Positions 31,914 through 40,157 of a stretch of 40,424 nt of DNA are shown in pieces; positions within the stretch are counted from its first letter, which is position 1, and each line of letters starts with the position of its first letter. Both the position numbers and the translations under genes were made by a program. The stretch comes from Streptomyces coryli (lineage in GTDB: Bacteria; Actinomycetota; Actinomycetes; Streptomycetales; Streptomycetaceae): NCBI RefSeq assembly GCF_011044975.1, contig NZ_JAAKZV010000047.1, positions 1-40,424 on the forward strand, in the 5' to 3' direction. The notes beneath the pieces are model-generated. The model was not told the DNA's origin and did not search any database. It saw only the letters and a program-made list of their open reading frames with translations.

Positions 31914-31926
31914 TGACGGACCGTCA
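31914..31926. promoter_or_regulatory. Palindromic operator upstream of liv-type operon
   Basis: TGACGG-A-CCGTCA is a perfect 13-bp palindrome, overlapped on its left by CGTCA (31904-31908) pairing with TGACG (31914-31918). The two nested symmetries lie 50 bp before the ATG of the substrate-binding protein. This resembles TetR-type operators; no TetR gene is adjacent. Confidence 0.6.
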
Positions 31927-31975
31927 GATCCGCCCGCAGAATGCAGCAACCTGCATCGGTGGGAAGGATCTTCGT

Positions 31976-33238
31976 ATGCCTCGCCTGCTCCGCGCCGCCA
32001 TGCTCACCCTCATCCCCCTCACTCTCGTCGTCAGCTGCAACTCCGCCTCCACCGCCGGGAAGAGCGGCTCCTCGGACGGGGGCGCCGCATCCGTGCGCGG
32101 GGTCACCGACGACTCCATCAAGGTCGGCGGAATCGTCTCCAAGACCACCACCAGCGGCTACAGCAAGGCCGACACCGACCTCGGCGCCAAGGCCCGCTTC
32201 GACCGCGCCAACGCGGAAGGCGGCGTCAACGGCCGTAAGATCGACTATCTGGGCGCCGAGGACGACGGCCAGGACCCGGCCAAGAACCTCGCCGCCGCCC
32301 GCACCCTCGTCCAGCGCGAGAAGGTCTTCGCCATCGCGCCGATGAGCTCGGTGACCTTCTCCGCCGCCGGCTTCCTCAAGGACCAGCAGGTGCCGGTCTT
32401 CGGCTGGGGCACCATCCCGTCCTTCTGCGACCAGGAGTACGCCTACGGCTACAACGGCTGCCTCGTGCCGCGGCCCGGGCACAACATCGGGCTCAGCTGG
32501 CAGGACGGCCTGAAGCACGTCATGGGCGGCGCCAAGGGCAAGTCGGTGGCGCTGGTCGCGAACGACAGCGACGCCGGCAAGTTCGGCATCCGCACCTACA
32601 AGCAGGGCTTCGCGGCGGCCGGCTTCAAGGTCACGTATGCCAAATCCACGGTGCCCGCGGCGGCCGCGCCCAGCGACTGGTCCGGCTATATCGGCGAGAT
32701 CATGAAGAGCGACGGCGGGAAGGCGCCGGACGCGGTCGTCTCGGTCATGCAGACGCCGCACAACATCGGCCTGTTCACGGCGCTCAAGCGGGCCGGGTAC
32801 AAGGGCACGCTGACCGACCCGACGGACTACGACCCCGGGCTGCTCGCCAAGAAGACCACCCGCAAGGCGCTGGACGGGGTCTACGTCTTCATCCAGAACG
32901 AGCCCTTCCAGTCCACCAAGCCGGCGATGAAGCAGTTCAAGGCCGACATCAAGAAGGCGGCGGGCGAGGACAAGCCGCTCAATATGCACATGATGACCGG
33001 CTATCTCTCCGCCGATCTCTTCCTCGCCATCGCCGAGAAGGCGGGCAAGGACCTGACGACGAAGAGCTTCCAGCAGGCGGCGGACGGCTTCAAGGACACC
33101 GGGACGATGGCCGGGGAGCGGGAGTTCCCCAAGGGGCACGAGGAGTCGTTCAACTGCGGCGCGCTGGTGCGGCTGAAGGACGGCACGTACGAGGTCGCCT
33201 CCAAGTTCCGCTGCTCCGGCACCGTTCCGTTCAAGTAG
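31976..33238 (+). CDS. ABC transporter substrate-binding lipoprotein (branched-chain amino acid type)
   Basis: A 420-aa periplasmic-binding-protein-like lipoprotein. It has the signal sequence MPRLLRAAMLTLIPLTLVVSC with lipobox Cys21, a Ser/Gly-rich linker, then a type-I two-lobe binding domain: IKVGGIVSKTTTSGYSKADTDLGAKARFDRANAEGGVNGRKI, AAARTLVQREKVFAIAPMSS and KHVMGGAKGKSVALVANDSD. It belongs to the LivJ-like family that binds branched-chain amino acids, amides or aromatic acids; the ligand is not predictable. The start is ATG at 31976 with GGAAGGA 7 nt upstream. The fused permease/ATPase and LivG-type ATPase follow at once. Confidence 0.9.
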   Translation: MPRLLRAAMLTLIPLTLVVSCNSASTAGKSGSSDGGAASVRGVTDDSIKVGGIVSKTTTSGYSKADTDLGAKARFDRANAEGGVNGRKIDYLGAEDDGQDPAKNLAAARTLVQREKVFAIAPMSSVTFSAAGFLKDQQVPVFGWGTIPSFCDQEYAYGYNGCLVPRPGHNIGLSWQDGLKHVMGGAKGKSVALVANDSDAGKFGIRTYKQGFAAAGFKVTYAKSTVPAAAAPSDWSGYIGEIMKSDGGKAPDAVVSVMQTPHNIGLFTALKRAGYKGTLTDPTDYDPGLLAKKTTRKALDGVYVFIQNEPFQSTKPAMKQFKADIKKAAGEDKPLNMHMMTGYLSADLFLAIAEKAGKDLTTKSFQQAADGFKDTGTMAGEREFPKGHEESFNCGALVRLKDGTYEVASKFRCSGTVPFK

Positions 33239-33260
33239 CGGCGGGGCGGGGGCTGATCAC

Positions 33261-36047
33261 GTGCTCGACCTCATCCTGAGCGGCCTGGTCTCGGGTGCGC
33301 TGTACGCGCTGCTGGCGACCGGGCTGGTGCTCTCGTACTCGGCGTCCGGGCTCTTCAACTTCGCACACGGCGCGACTGCGTTCCTCACCGCGCTGACCTT
33401 CTACGAGCTGCACTCCGGGCTCGGCTGGCCGGCCGTACCGACGGCGCTGCTGCTGGTGCTCGTCGTCGCGCCCGCGCTGGGGTGGGGCCTGGACGTGCTG
33501 ATGTTCAGAAAGCTGGCCAAGGTCGGCCAGTCGGCGCAGATCGTCGCCACCATCGGGCTGCTGGTCGCGCTGCCCGCGCTCGGGCTGTGGATGGTGGAGC
33601 TGCTGACGGACGCGGGCGCGCCGCTGAAGCCGGCGGAGAACCAGTTCGGGCTGCCCGGCGTCGGCCCCGACCCGGCGGTGACCTGGCAGCTGCTGCCGGG
33701 CGTCGGCATCGACTCCAACCAGCTGATCACGTGGGTGGCCACGGCGGTGGTGGCGGTCGCGCTGTGGGTGCTGCTGCGGCACACCGCGCTGGGGCTACGG
33801 CTCCGCGCCGCCGTCGACAACCGCGAGCTGACCGAGCTGCGCGGGATCAGCGCGGACCGGCTGTCGTCGGTGGCGTGGGCGCTGTCGTCGATGCTCGCGG
33901 GGCTCGCCGGGGTGCTGGCGACGCCGCTGCTGGGGCTTTCGGCGCACGACTACACGCTGTTCCTGTTCGTGTCGGCGACGGCGGCGGTGCTGGGCCGCTT
34001 CGCGTCCATCCCGCTGGCCTTCGCGGGCGGGCTCGGCCTCGGCGTGCTGCAGAACCTGGCGGCGGAGTACGCGTCCTTCGCGGACGACATCACGGGGTTC
34101 CGTACCGCGGTGCCGTTCGTGCTGCTCTTCGCGGGGCTGCTGCTGCTCACGCGGCGGCAGCGGACCGCGGGCACGGCGGCGGTCGACGCGCCACCGCCGG
34201 ACTATCTGGCGGGGATGTCGTGGGGCCGGCGATGGGGTCCGTGGGCGGTAGCGGGGCTGCTGCTCGGGATCGCCTTCTACACGGTGACGACGCCGTTCTG
34301 GAGCGGGCTGCTGGCCCAAGGGCTGGCGATCTCGCTGGTGTTCCTGTCCTTCACCATCGTCACCGGGATCGGGGCGATGGTGTCGCTGGCGCAGGCGGCC
34401 TTCGTGACGGCGGCCGCGCTGACGGCCGGGCTGCTGATGAGCCACGGCGTGCCGTTCTTCGCGGCGGCTTTGGCCGGGACCGCGGTCGCGGCGCTGCTCG
34501 GCACCGTAACGGCGCTGCCCGCACTGCGGATCGGCGGCCGCAGCCTGGCTCTGGCCACGCTGGCCCTTGCCTTCCTGGCGGACCAGGTGCTCTTCCAGAT
34601 GGGCTGGCTGCGCAACGGCGACACCGGGTGGGAGATCCCGCGCCCGGTCTTCGGCCCGGTGGACCTCTCGGACGACCGCGCCTTCGGCGTGGCGATGCTG
34701 GTGCTGGCGGCGCTGTGCGTCGCCGGCCTCGCGTGGCTGCGCGGCTCGGCGCTGGGCCGCGCGATGCTCGCGGTCCGCTCGGCACCGTCGGCGGCCACGG
34801 CGGTGGGGGTGTCGGTGGCCCGTACGAAGCTGCTGCTCTTCGCGCTGTCGGCGGGCCTGGCGGGCTTCGGCGGGGTGATGTACGCGTCGTACAACACCCG
34901 CATCACGGCGACCGACTTCACCGCGATGACGGGCCTGATCTGGCTCGCGGTGGTGGTCGCGGCGGGGTTGCGGAGGCCGCAGTTCGCGGTGGTGGCGGGG
35001 CTGGTCTTCGCGCTGGTCCCGCATGTGATGGAGGAATACGCGACGGAGTCGACGCACTTGCCGGTGATCCTCTTCGGCCTGGCGGGGCTGGCGCTGGCCA
35101 ACGACCCGGACGGGTACTGCGCGGCGGTGCCGACGCGCCTGCATCGGCGCCGGGCGACGGCTGCCGGGCCTCCCGCCGACGCGGCACCGGCGGCGGAGGC
35201 GAAGCCAGTGCCGGACACTCCGCAGAAGCCCGACACCACCGCCGCGCTCTCGCTGCGCGGGGTCAGCGCCGGTTACGACGGTGCCGCCGTGCTGCACGGT
35301 GTCAGTCTCGAGCTGCGGGCCGGGGAGGTGCTGGCGCTGCTCGGGGCCAATGGGGCAGGGAAGTCCACGCTCTGCAAGGCCGCCGCCGGGCTGCTGCGGC
35401 CCACCACGGGTGAGGTGCTCGTGGGTGGGCGCGACGCCACGCGCGAGGGGCCGGTCAAGCGCTCCCGCGACGGCGTCGTCCTCGTACCCGAGGGACGCGG
35501 CATCTTCCCGTCCCTGTCCATCGACGAGAACCTCGCCCTGCACCTGCCGGACCCGGCAGCCCGCACCGCCGTCCTCGACCGCTTCCCCTCCCTCGCCGCC
35601 CGCCGCCGCGTCCTCGCCGGCTCGCTCTCCGGCGGCGAACAGCAGATGCTCGCGCTGGCCGCCCTGCTGGAGCGCCCACCCGCCGTACTCATCGCGGACG
35701 AGCCCTCCCTCGGCCTCGCCCCGAAGGCAGCAGACGAGGCCTTCGCACTGCTCGCCGCCCTCCGCGACGCGGGGACGGCGCTCCTGCTCGTAGAGGAGAA
35801 GGCCGTCGAAGTCCTCGGCCTCGCCGACTCGGTGGCCTACCTGGCCGCGGGCCGGGTCGCCTGGCACGGCCCCCGCTCCGAAGTGGACACGGACCAGCTG
35901 ACGACCGCGTATCTGGGCCTCGCGGCCGACGGGGACAGCGAGCCGGTCCAGGACCCGCCCGCCGAGGTCCTGCCGGACGGTGCGCCGCTGCCGCGCCAGG
36001 AGCGGAGCGGCGAAGACCGTACGGATGAGGAGGTCATCCGGCCATGA
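33261..36047 (+). CDS. Fused LivH-LivM-LivF branched-chain-type ABC transporter
   Basis: One 928-aa protein holding three usually separate subunits. Residues 1 to about 303 are a LivH-type permease (LVSGALYALLATGLVLSYSASGLFNFAHGA). About 320-615 is a LivM-type permease (GIGAMVSLAQAAFVTAAAL, then LAGFGGVMYASYNTRIT). After an Ala/Pro linker (about 620-655), residues 656-885 are a LivF-type ATPase with Walker A GANGAGKST (695-703), signature LSGGE (789-793) and Walker B IADEP with D813-E814. All catalytic motifs are intact. The start is GTG at 33261. The final ATGA overlaps the start of the LivG-type ATPase, the fourth core subunit. Confidence 0.9.
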   Translation: MLDLILSGLVSGALYALLATGLVLSYSASGLFNFAHGATAFLTALTFYELHSGLGWPAVPTALLLVLVVAPALGWGLDVLMFRKLAKVGQSAQIVATIGLLVALPALGLWMVELLTDAGAPLKPAENQFGLPGVGPDPAVTWQLLPGVGIDSNQLITWVATAVVAVALWVLLRHTALGLRLRAAVDNRELTELRGISADRLSSVAWALSSMLAGLAGVLATPLLGLSAHDYTLFLFVSATAAVLGRFASIPLAFAGGLGLGVLQNLAAEYASFADDITGFRTAVPFVLLFAGLLLLTRRQRTAGTAAVDAPPPDYLAGMSWGRRWGPWAVAGLLLGIAFYTVTTPFWSGLLAQGLAISLVFLSFTIVTGIGAMVSLAQAAFVTAAALTAGLLMSHGVPFFAAALAGTAVAALLGTVTALPALRIGGRSLALATLALAFLADQVLFQMGWLRNGDTGWEIPRPVFGPVDLSDDRAFGVAMLVLAALCVAGLAWLRGSALGRAMLAVRSAPSAATAVGVSVARTKLLLFALSAGLAGFGGVMYASYNTRITATDFTAMTGLIWLAVVVAAGLRRPQFAVVAGLVFALVPHVMEEYATESTHLPVILFGLAGLALANDPDGYCAAVPTRLHRRRATAAGPPADAAPAAEAKPVPDTPQKPDTTAALSLRGVSAGYDGAAVLHGVSLELRAGEVLALLGANGAGKSTLCKAAAGLLRPTTGEVLVGGRDATREGPVKRSRDGVVLVPEGRGIFPSLSIDENLALHLPDPAARTAVLDRFPSLAARRRVLAGSLSGGEQQMLALAALLERPPAVLIADEPSLGLAPKAADEAFALLAALRDAGTALLLVEEKAVEVLGLADSVAYLAAGRVAWHGPRSEVDTDQLTTAYLGLAADGDSEPVQDPPAEVLPDGAPLPRQERSGEDRTDEEVIRP

Positions 36048-36835
36048 CCGTCGACCAGGCCCAGGCCCAGGCGCCGCCCGCCCTCGCCGCCACCGACATC
36101 GTCGTCCGCTTCGGCGGTGTCACCGCTCTCGACCGGGTGTCCGTCGCCGCCGCCCCCGGCGAGATCGTCGGGCTCATCGGGCCCAATGGCGCGGGCAAGA
36201 CCACGCTCTTCGACGCCCTCTCCGGCCTCCGCCGCCCCGACGCGGGCCGCGTGCTCCTCGGTGGCGCCGACGTCACCCGCCGCGCCCCCGTCTGGCGGGC
36301 CCGCAACGGACTCCGCCGCACCTTCCAGCGGCAGCAGCTCTTCGGCCAGCTCACCGTCGCCGACAACCTCCTCGTCGCCCAGGAGTGGCGCGGCAACCAT
36401 CTCGCCGCCGCCCGCGCCCGCCGCGCGGCCCGCGCCGACGACGTCCTCGCCCGCACCGGCCTGCAGCCACTCCGCGAGCGCTACGCCGGCACCCTCCCGG
36501 TCGGCCAGGCCCGCATGGTCGAGCTCGCCCGCGCCCTCGCCGACCCACCCAGCGTCCTGCTGCTCGACGAGCCGGCGTCCGGCATGACGAAGACCGAGCG
36601 GGCCCGGCTCGCCGACGTCGTCCGCGAGACGGCACAGAGCGGCGACTGCGCCGTCGTCGTCGTAGAGCACGACGTCGGCTTCGTCATGGAGCTGTGCTCC
36701 CGCGTCGTGGTCCTCGACCTCGGCCGCGTCCTCGCCGAAGGGACACCGACCGAGATACGGGACGATTTCGCCGTAAAAGCGGCATACCTGGGCACGTCGC
36801 TGGCGGGGAATGCGTCATCGTTGGATGGTGGTTAG
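36044..36835 (+). CDS. LivG-type ABC transporter ATPase
   Basis: A 263-aa nucleotide-binding subunit: Walker A GPNGAGKTT (46-54), Q-loop TFQRQQLFGQLTVADNLL, signature LPVGQARMVELARALA (LP-GQ form, usual in LivG), Walker B VLLLDEPASGM, and switch His in VVVEHDVGFVM. It pairs with the ATPase domain fused to the permeases upstream to complete one importer. The ATG at 36044 overlaps the previous stop (ATGA). It is the last gene of the operon; no terminator hairpin is obvious in the next 48 bp. Confidence 0.92.
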   Translation: MTVDQAQAQAPPALAATDIVVRFGGVTALDRVSVAAAPGEIVGLIGPNGAGKTTLFDALSGLRRPDAGRVLLGGADVTRRAPVWRARNGLRRTFQRQQLFGQLTVADNLLVAQEWRGNHLAAARARRAARADDVLARTGLQPLRERYAGTLPVGQARMVELARALADPPSVLLLDEPASGMTKTERARLADVVRETAQSGDCAVVVVEHDVGFVMELCSRVVVLDLGRVLAEGTPTEIRDDFAVKAAYLGTSLAGNASSLDGG

Positions 36836-36883
36836 CAGCACGTACCACTTTGCAGCCGACGAGACTCAGGGAAACCATCGCTC

Positions 36884-37726
36884 GTGAGCAACGTTCCGTC
36901 CATCACCCTCAACAACGGCGTCTCCATGCCTCAGCTCGGCTTCGGTGTCTGGCAGGTGCCCGACGACGAGGCGACCGCCGCCGTCAGCCATGCCCTGGAG
37001 GCCGGCTACCGCAGTATCGACACGGCCGCGGTCTACGAGAACGAGAAGGGCACCGGCAAGGCGCTGGCCTCCTCCGGCCTCCCCCGCGAGGAGCTCTTCG
37101 TCACCACGAAGCTGTGGAACACGCAGAAGATCCAGTGGACCCGCGACGAGGTGTTCCGCGCCTTCGACGAGTCGCTCGACCGCCTCGGCCTCGACTACGT
37201 GGACCTCTACCTGATCCACTGGCCGCGCGCGGTCCGCGACGACTACCTCACCATCCTGCGCGCCTTCGGCGAGCTGCACACGAGCGGCCGCGCCAAGGCC
37301 GTCGGCGTCTCGAACTTCAAGCCCCCGCACCTGCGGCGGGTCATCGACGAGACCGGCGTCGTCCCGGCCGTGAACCAGATCGAGCTGCACCCGAACCTGC
37401 AGCAGGCCGAGACCCGCGCCTTTGACGCCGAGCACCGGATCGCCACCGAGGCCTGGTCCCCGCTGGGCCAGGGCAAGGGCATCCTGACCGACCCGGTGAT
37501 CGCCTCGATCGCCGAGAAGCACGGCGTGACGCCCGCCCAGGCGATCCTCCGCTGGCACCTCCAGCTCGGGAACGTGGTCATCCCGAAGTCGGTGACCCCG
37601 TCCCGTATCAAGGAGAACATCGACGTTTTCGGCTTCGAGCTGGACGCCGACGACATGGCGGCCGTCGCCGGGCTCGACAACGGCACCCGGCTCGGCTCGG
37701 ACCCGGACACGATGGACTTCCAGTAG
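36884..37726 (+). CDS. Aldo/keto reductase
   Basis: A 280-aa NADPH-dependent aldo/keto reductase of the AKR5-like (2,5-diketo-D-gluconate reductase) type. The catalytic tetrad is present: Asp46, Tyr51 (DTAAVYENEKGTGKAL), Lys76 (TTKLW) and His112 (YLIHWPRA). Cofactor-end residues VIPKSVTPSRIKEN are typical of NADPH binding. The natural aldehyde or ketone is unknown. The start is GTG at 36884 with AGGGA about 12 nt upstream. It is 48 bp after livG in the same direction, so read-through is possible. A strong terminator follows. Confidence 0.92.
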   Translation: MSNVPSITLNNGVSMPQLGFGVWQVPDDEATAAVSHALEAGYRSIDTAAVYENEKGTGKALASSGLPREELFVTTKLWNTQKIQWTRDEVFRAFDESLDRLGLDYVDLYLIHWPRAVRDDYLTILRAFGELHTSGRAKAVGVSNFKPPHLRRVIDETGVVPAVNQIELHPNLQQAETRAFDAEHRIATEAWSPLGQGKGILTDPVIASIAEKHGVTPAQAILRWHLQLGNVVIPKSVTPSRIKENIDVFGFELDADDMAAVAGLDNGTRLGSDPDTMDFQ

Positions 37727-37741
37727 TAGTCATGTGATCGG

Positions 37742-37780
37742 CGGCGCCGCCTTCCTCCAGTCGAGAGGGAGGCGGCGCCG
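37742..37780 (+). terminator. Rho-independent-type terminator
   Basis: GGCGCCGCCTTCCTC (37743-37757) pairs with GAGGGAGGCGGCGCC (37765-37779) around a 7-nt loop with one G-T wobble; a further C-G pair closes the base. It has no U-tract, as is common in Streptomyces. It lies 16 bp after the aldo/keto reductase stop. Confidence 0.85.
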
Positions 37781-37871
37781 TACGTATGGCCGAATCCCGA
37801 TCCCGGTAGCAGACTCCGCGGCACGGACTCATCCGGAGCCCAGTGAGACGAATCCGGAGGGACGGCACAGT

Positions 37872-39098
37872 ATGAGCACTAACAGGGCAGTCGCCTATCT
37901 CAAGCCCGGAGCCGTGGAAGTCCAGGACATCGACTTCCCGAGCCTGGAGCTGCAGGACGGACCCGGGGTCGCGGCGGCGAACGTCGGCCGCAAGTGCCCC
38001 CACGGCGTCATTCTGAAGGTCCTCGCCAGCAACATCTGCGGCAGCGACCAGCACATGGTGCGGGGCCGCACCACCGCCCCCGAGAATCTGGTCCTCGGCC
38101 ACGAGATCACCGGCGAGGTGATCGAGAAGGGCCAGGACGTCGAATTCATCAAGGTCGGAGACGTCGTCTCCGTCCCGTTCAACATCGCCTGCGGCCGGTG
38201 CCGCAACTGCAAGGAGCGCAAGACCGGTATCTGCCTGAACGTCAACCCCGCCCGCCCCGGCGCCGCTTACGGCTACGTCGACATGGGCGGCTGGGTCGGT
38301 GGCCAGGCCGAGTACGTCATGGTCCCGTACGCGGACTTCAACCTGCTCCGCTTCCCCGACGCCGACCAGGCGAAGGAGAAGCTGCTCGACCTCACCATGC
38401 TCTCGGACATCTTCCCCACGGGTTTCCACGGTGTGGTGAGCTCGGGCGCGCAGGTCGGCTCGACCGTCTATATCGCGGGCGCCGGGCCGGTTGGTCTCGC
38501 CGCGGCGGCGGGTGCGCAGCTGCTGGGGTGCGCGGTCGTGATCGTCGGTGACCTCAACGCCGACCGGCTCGACCAGGCACGCAGCTTCGGCTGCGAGACG
38601 GTCGACCTGACCCGCGGCTCCCCCGCCGAGCAGATCGAGCAGCTGCTGGGCGAGCCGGAGGTGGACTGCGCCGTCGACGCGGTCGGCTTCGAGGCGCGGG
38701 CGCACGGCGAGAACTCCGAGGAAGCCCCCGCCACGGTCCTCAACTCCCTGATGGAGCTGGCCCGGGCCGGCGGCGGCCTCGGCATCCCCGGCCTGTACGT
38801 CACCGGGGACCCGGGCGGCATCGACGCCGACGCCAAGATCGGAGCGCTGAAGCTGCGCCTCGGCCTCGGCTGGGCGAAGAGCCACTCGTTCGTTACGGGG
38901 CAGTGCCCGGTGATGAAGTACAACTTCCACCTGATGCGCGCGATCCTGCACGACAAGGTCCAGATCGCGAGGGCGGTCAACGCCACCCCGATCCGCCTCG
39001 AGGACGCGCCCCGCGGCTACGCCGAGTTCGACCAGGGCGCCAGCCGCAAGTACGTGCTGAACCCGCACGGGGCGCTGGACAACGTCAGTCCGGCGTAG
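37872..39098 (+). CDS. fdhA: Glutathione-independent formaldehyde dehydrogenase
   Basis: A 408-aa zinc-dependent medium-chain dehydrogenase that oxidises formaldehyde to formate with NAD, of the Pseudomonas putida FdhA type. It has the long N-terminal insertion of that family. The catalytic zinc region is NICGSDQHM and LGHEITGEV. The structural zinc loop is CGRCRNCKERKTGIC with four Cys. The NAD fold contains YIAGAGPVGLAAAAGAQLLG. The family-specific stretch GLGWAKSHSFVTGQCPVMKYN is present. The start is ATG at 37872 with GGAGGGA about 10 nt upstream. Its end overlaps the convergent LacI gene by 14 bp. Confidence 0.9.
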   Translation: MSTNRAVAYLKPGAVEVQDIDFPSLELQDGPGVAAANVGRKCPHGVILKVLASNICGSDQHMVRGRTTAPENLVLGHEITGEVIEKGQDVEFIKVGDVVSVPFNIACGRCRNCKERKTGICLNVNPARPGAAYGYVDMGGWVGGQAEYVMVPYADFNLLRFPDADQAKEKLLDLTMLSDIFPTGFHGVVSSGAQVGSTVYIAGAGPVGLAAAAGAQLLGCAVVIVGDLNADRLDQARSFGCETVDLTRGSPAEQIEQLLGEPEVDCAVDAVGFEARAHGENSEEAPATVLNSLMELARAGGGLGIPGLYVTGDPGGIDADAKIGALKLRLGLGWAKSHSFVTGQCPVMKYNFHLMRAILHDKVQIARAVNATPIRLEDAPRGYAEFDQGASRKYVLNPHGALDNVSPA

Positions 39099-40107
39099 TC
39101 GTCGTCCCGTACTCCACGAGATGCGTGGGCACGACCGTGCGCCGGGGCGCTCCCCCGCGCTCGCGCGTGCGGTCGACCAGCATCCGGCCGGCCTGCCGCC
39201 CCAGTTCGTCGATGTCGTAGTCGACGAGGGTGAGCGGCAGGCCGAGCGCGTCGGCGAGCTCGAAGTCGTCGAATCCGGCGAGGGCGGTGCGGGTGCCCGC
39301 GGCGCTGATGGCGCGGAAGGCGCCGATGGTGTTGCGGTTGTTGGAGCAGAACAGGGCGGTGGGCGGGGCGGGGAGGCTGAGGAGTCCGGCGGCGGCGCGG
39401 GCGGCTTCTGCGGTCTGCTGCTGGCCCTGGCGGACGTATGCGTCGTCGGGGGTGATCCCGGCGCCGGTGAGCGCGGCGCGGTAGCCGCGCAGCCGCTCGG
39501 TGCCGGTGTAGACGGCGGTCGGGGAGCCGAGAAAGCCGATGCGGTGGTGGCCGCGGGCGATGAGCTTTTCGGTGGCGTCCTTGGCGCCGCCGAAGTCGTC
39601 GACGAGGACGCAGTCGGCGTCGAAGCCCTCGGGCGGGCGGCTGGCGAGGACGACGGGGACGCCCTCGGCTGCAGCGGTGGCGAGGTGGCGCTGGTCGGGA
39701 CCCGCGGGGACGGCGATGATGCCGTCCACGCGGCGGGCGACGAGATCTTCGACGAGGCTGCGCTCGGCGGCCGGGTCCTGGGCGGTGTTGCCGATGACGG
39801 TCTTCAGGCCCTGGGTCCTGAGGACGGAGTCCACGCCGAGGGCCAGGCGGGAGTAGAAGGGGTTGGCGAGGTTGGTGACGATGAGGCCGACCAGGCCGGA
39901 GCCCTTGCCCAGCCGGAGGCTGCGGGCGACCTCGTTGGGGCGGTAGCCGAGTTCGGTGGCGGCTGCCCGTACCCGGTCGCGCGTGGCGGGGAGGACGCGG
40001 GGGTCGTCGCGGAGGGCGCGGCTCACCGTCATGGCGCTGACGGCTGCACGCTCGGCGACGTCGCGGAGTGTCGGCTGCGCCGGCCTGGTCCCCCGGTTGT
40101 CCGGCAT
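39085..40107 (-). CDS. LacI family transcriptional regulator
   Basis: A 340-aa repressor with the LacI HTH and hinge helix (PTLRDVAERAAVSAMTVSRALRDD, then ELGYRPNEVARSLRLGKG) and a C-terminal sugar-binding-type domain (VGLIVTNLANPFYSRLALGVDS, RRVDGIIAVPA, HHRIGFLGSP, TALFCSNN). The ligand is not predictable. The start is ATG at 40107 with AAGGGA upstream; the open frame extends to 40152. It lies 50 bp downstream of the partial isomerase gene in the same direction, suggesting a role in sugar metabolism. It converges on fdhA with overlapping 3' ends. Confidence 0.92.
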   Translation of the reverse strand: MPDNRGTRPAQPTLRDVAERAAVSAMTVSRALRDDPRVLPATRDRVRAAATELGYRPNEVARSLRLGKGSGLVGLIVTNLANPFYSRLALGVDSVLRTQGLKTVIGNTAQDPAAERSLVEDLVARRVDGIIAVPAGPDQRHLATAAAEGVPVVLASRPPEGFDADCVLVDDFGGAKDATEKLIARGHHRIGFLGSPTAVYTGTERLRGYRAALTGAGITPDDAYVRQGQQQTAEAARAAAGLLSLPAPPTALFCSNNRNTIGAFRAISAAGTRTALAGFDDFELADALGLPLTLVDYDIDELGRQAGRMLVDRTRERGGAPRRTVVPTHLVEYGTTTTPD

Positions 40108-40133
40108 GCGCTGTCCCTTCCCGGAACGGTCCG

Positions 40134-40153
40134 GGTGCGCTTCCCCGCGCACC
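40134..40153 (-). terminator. Hairpin after the partial isomerase gene
   Basis: GGTGCGC and GCGCACC form a perfect 7-bp stem around a 6-nt loop, 4 bp beyond the isomerase stop. It may end or attenuate transcription before the LacI gene. Confidence 0.55.
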
Positions 40154-40157
40154 GGTC

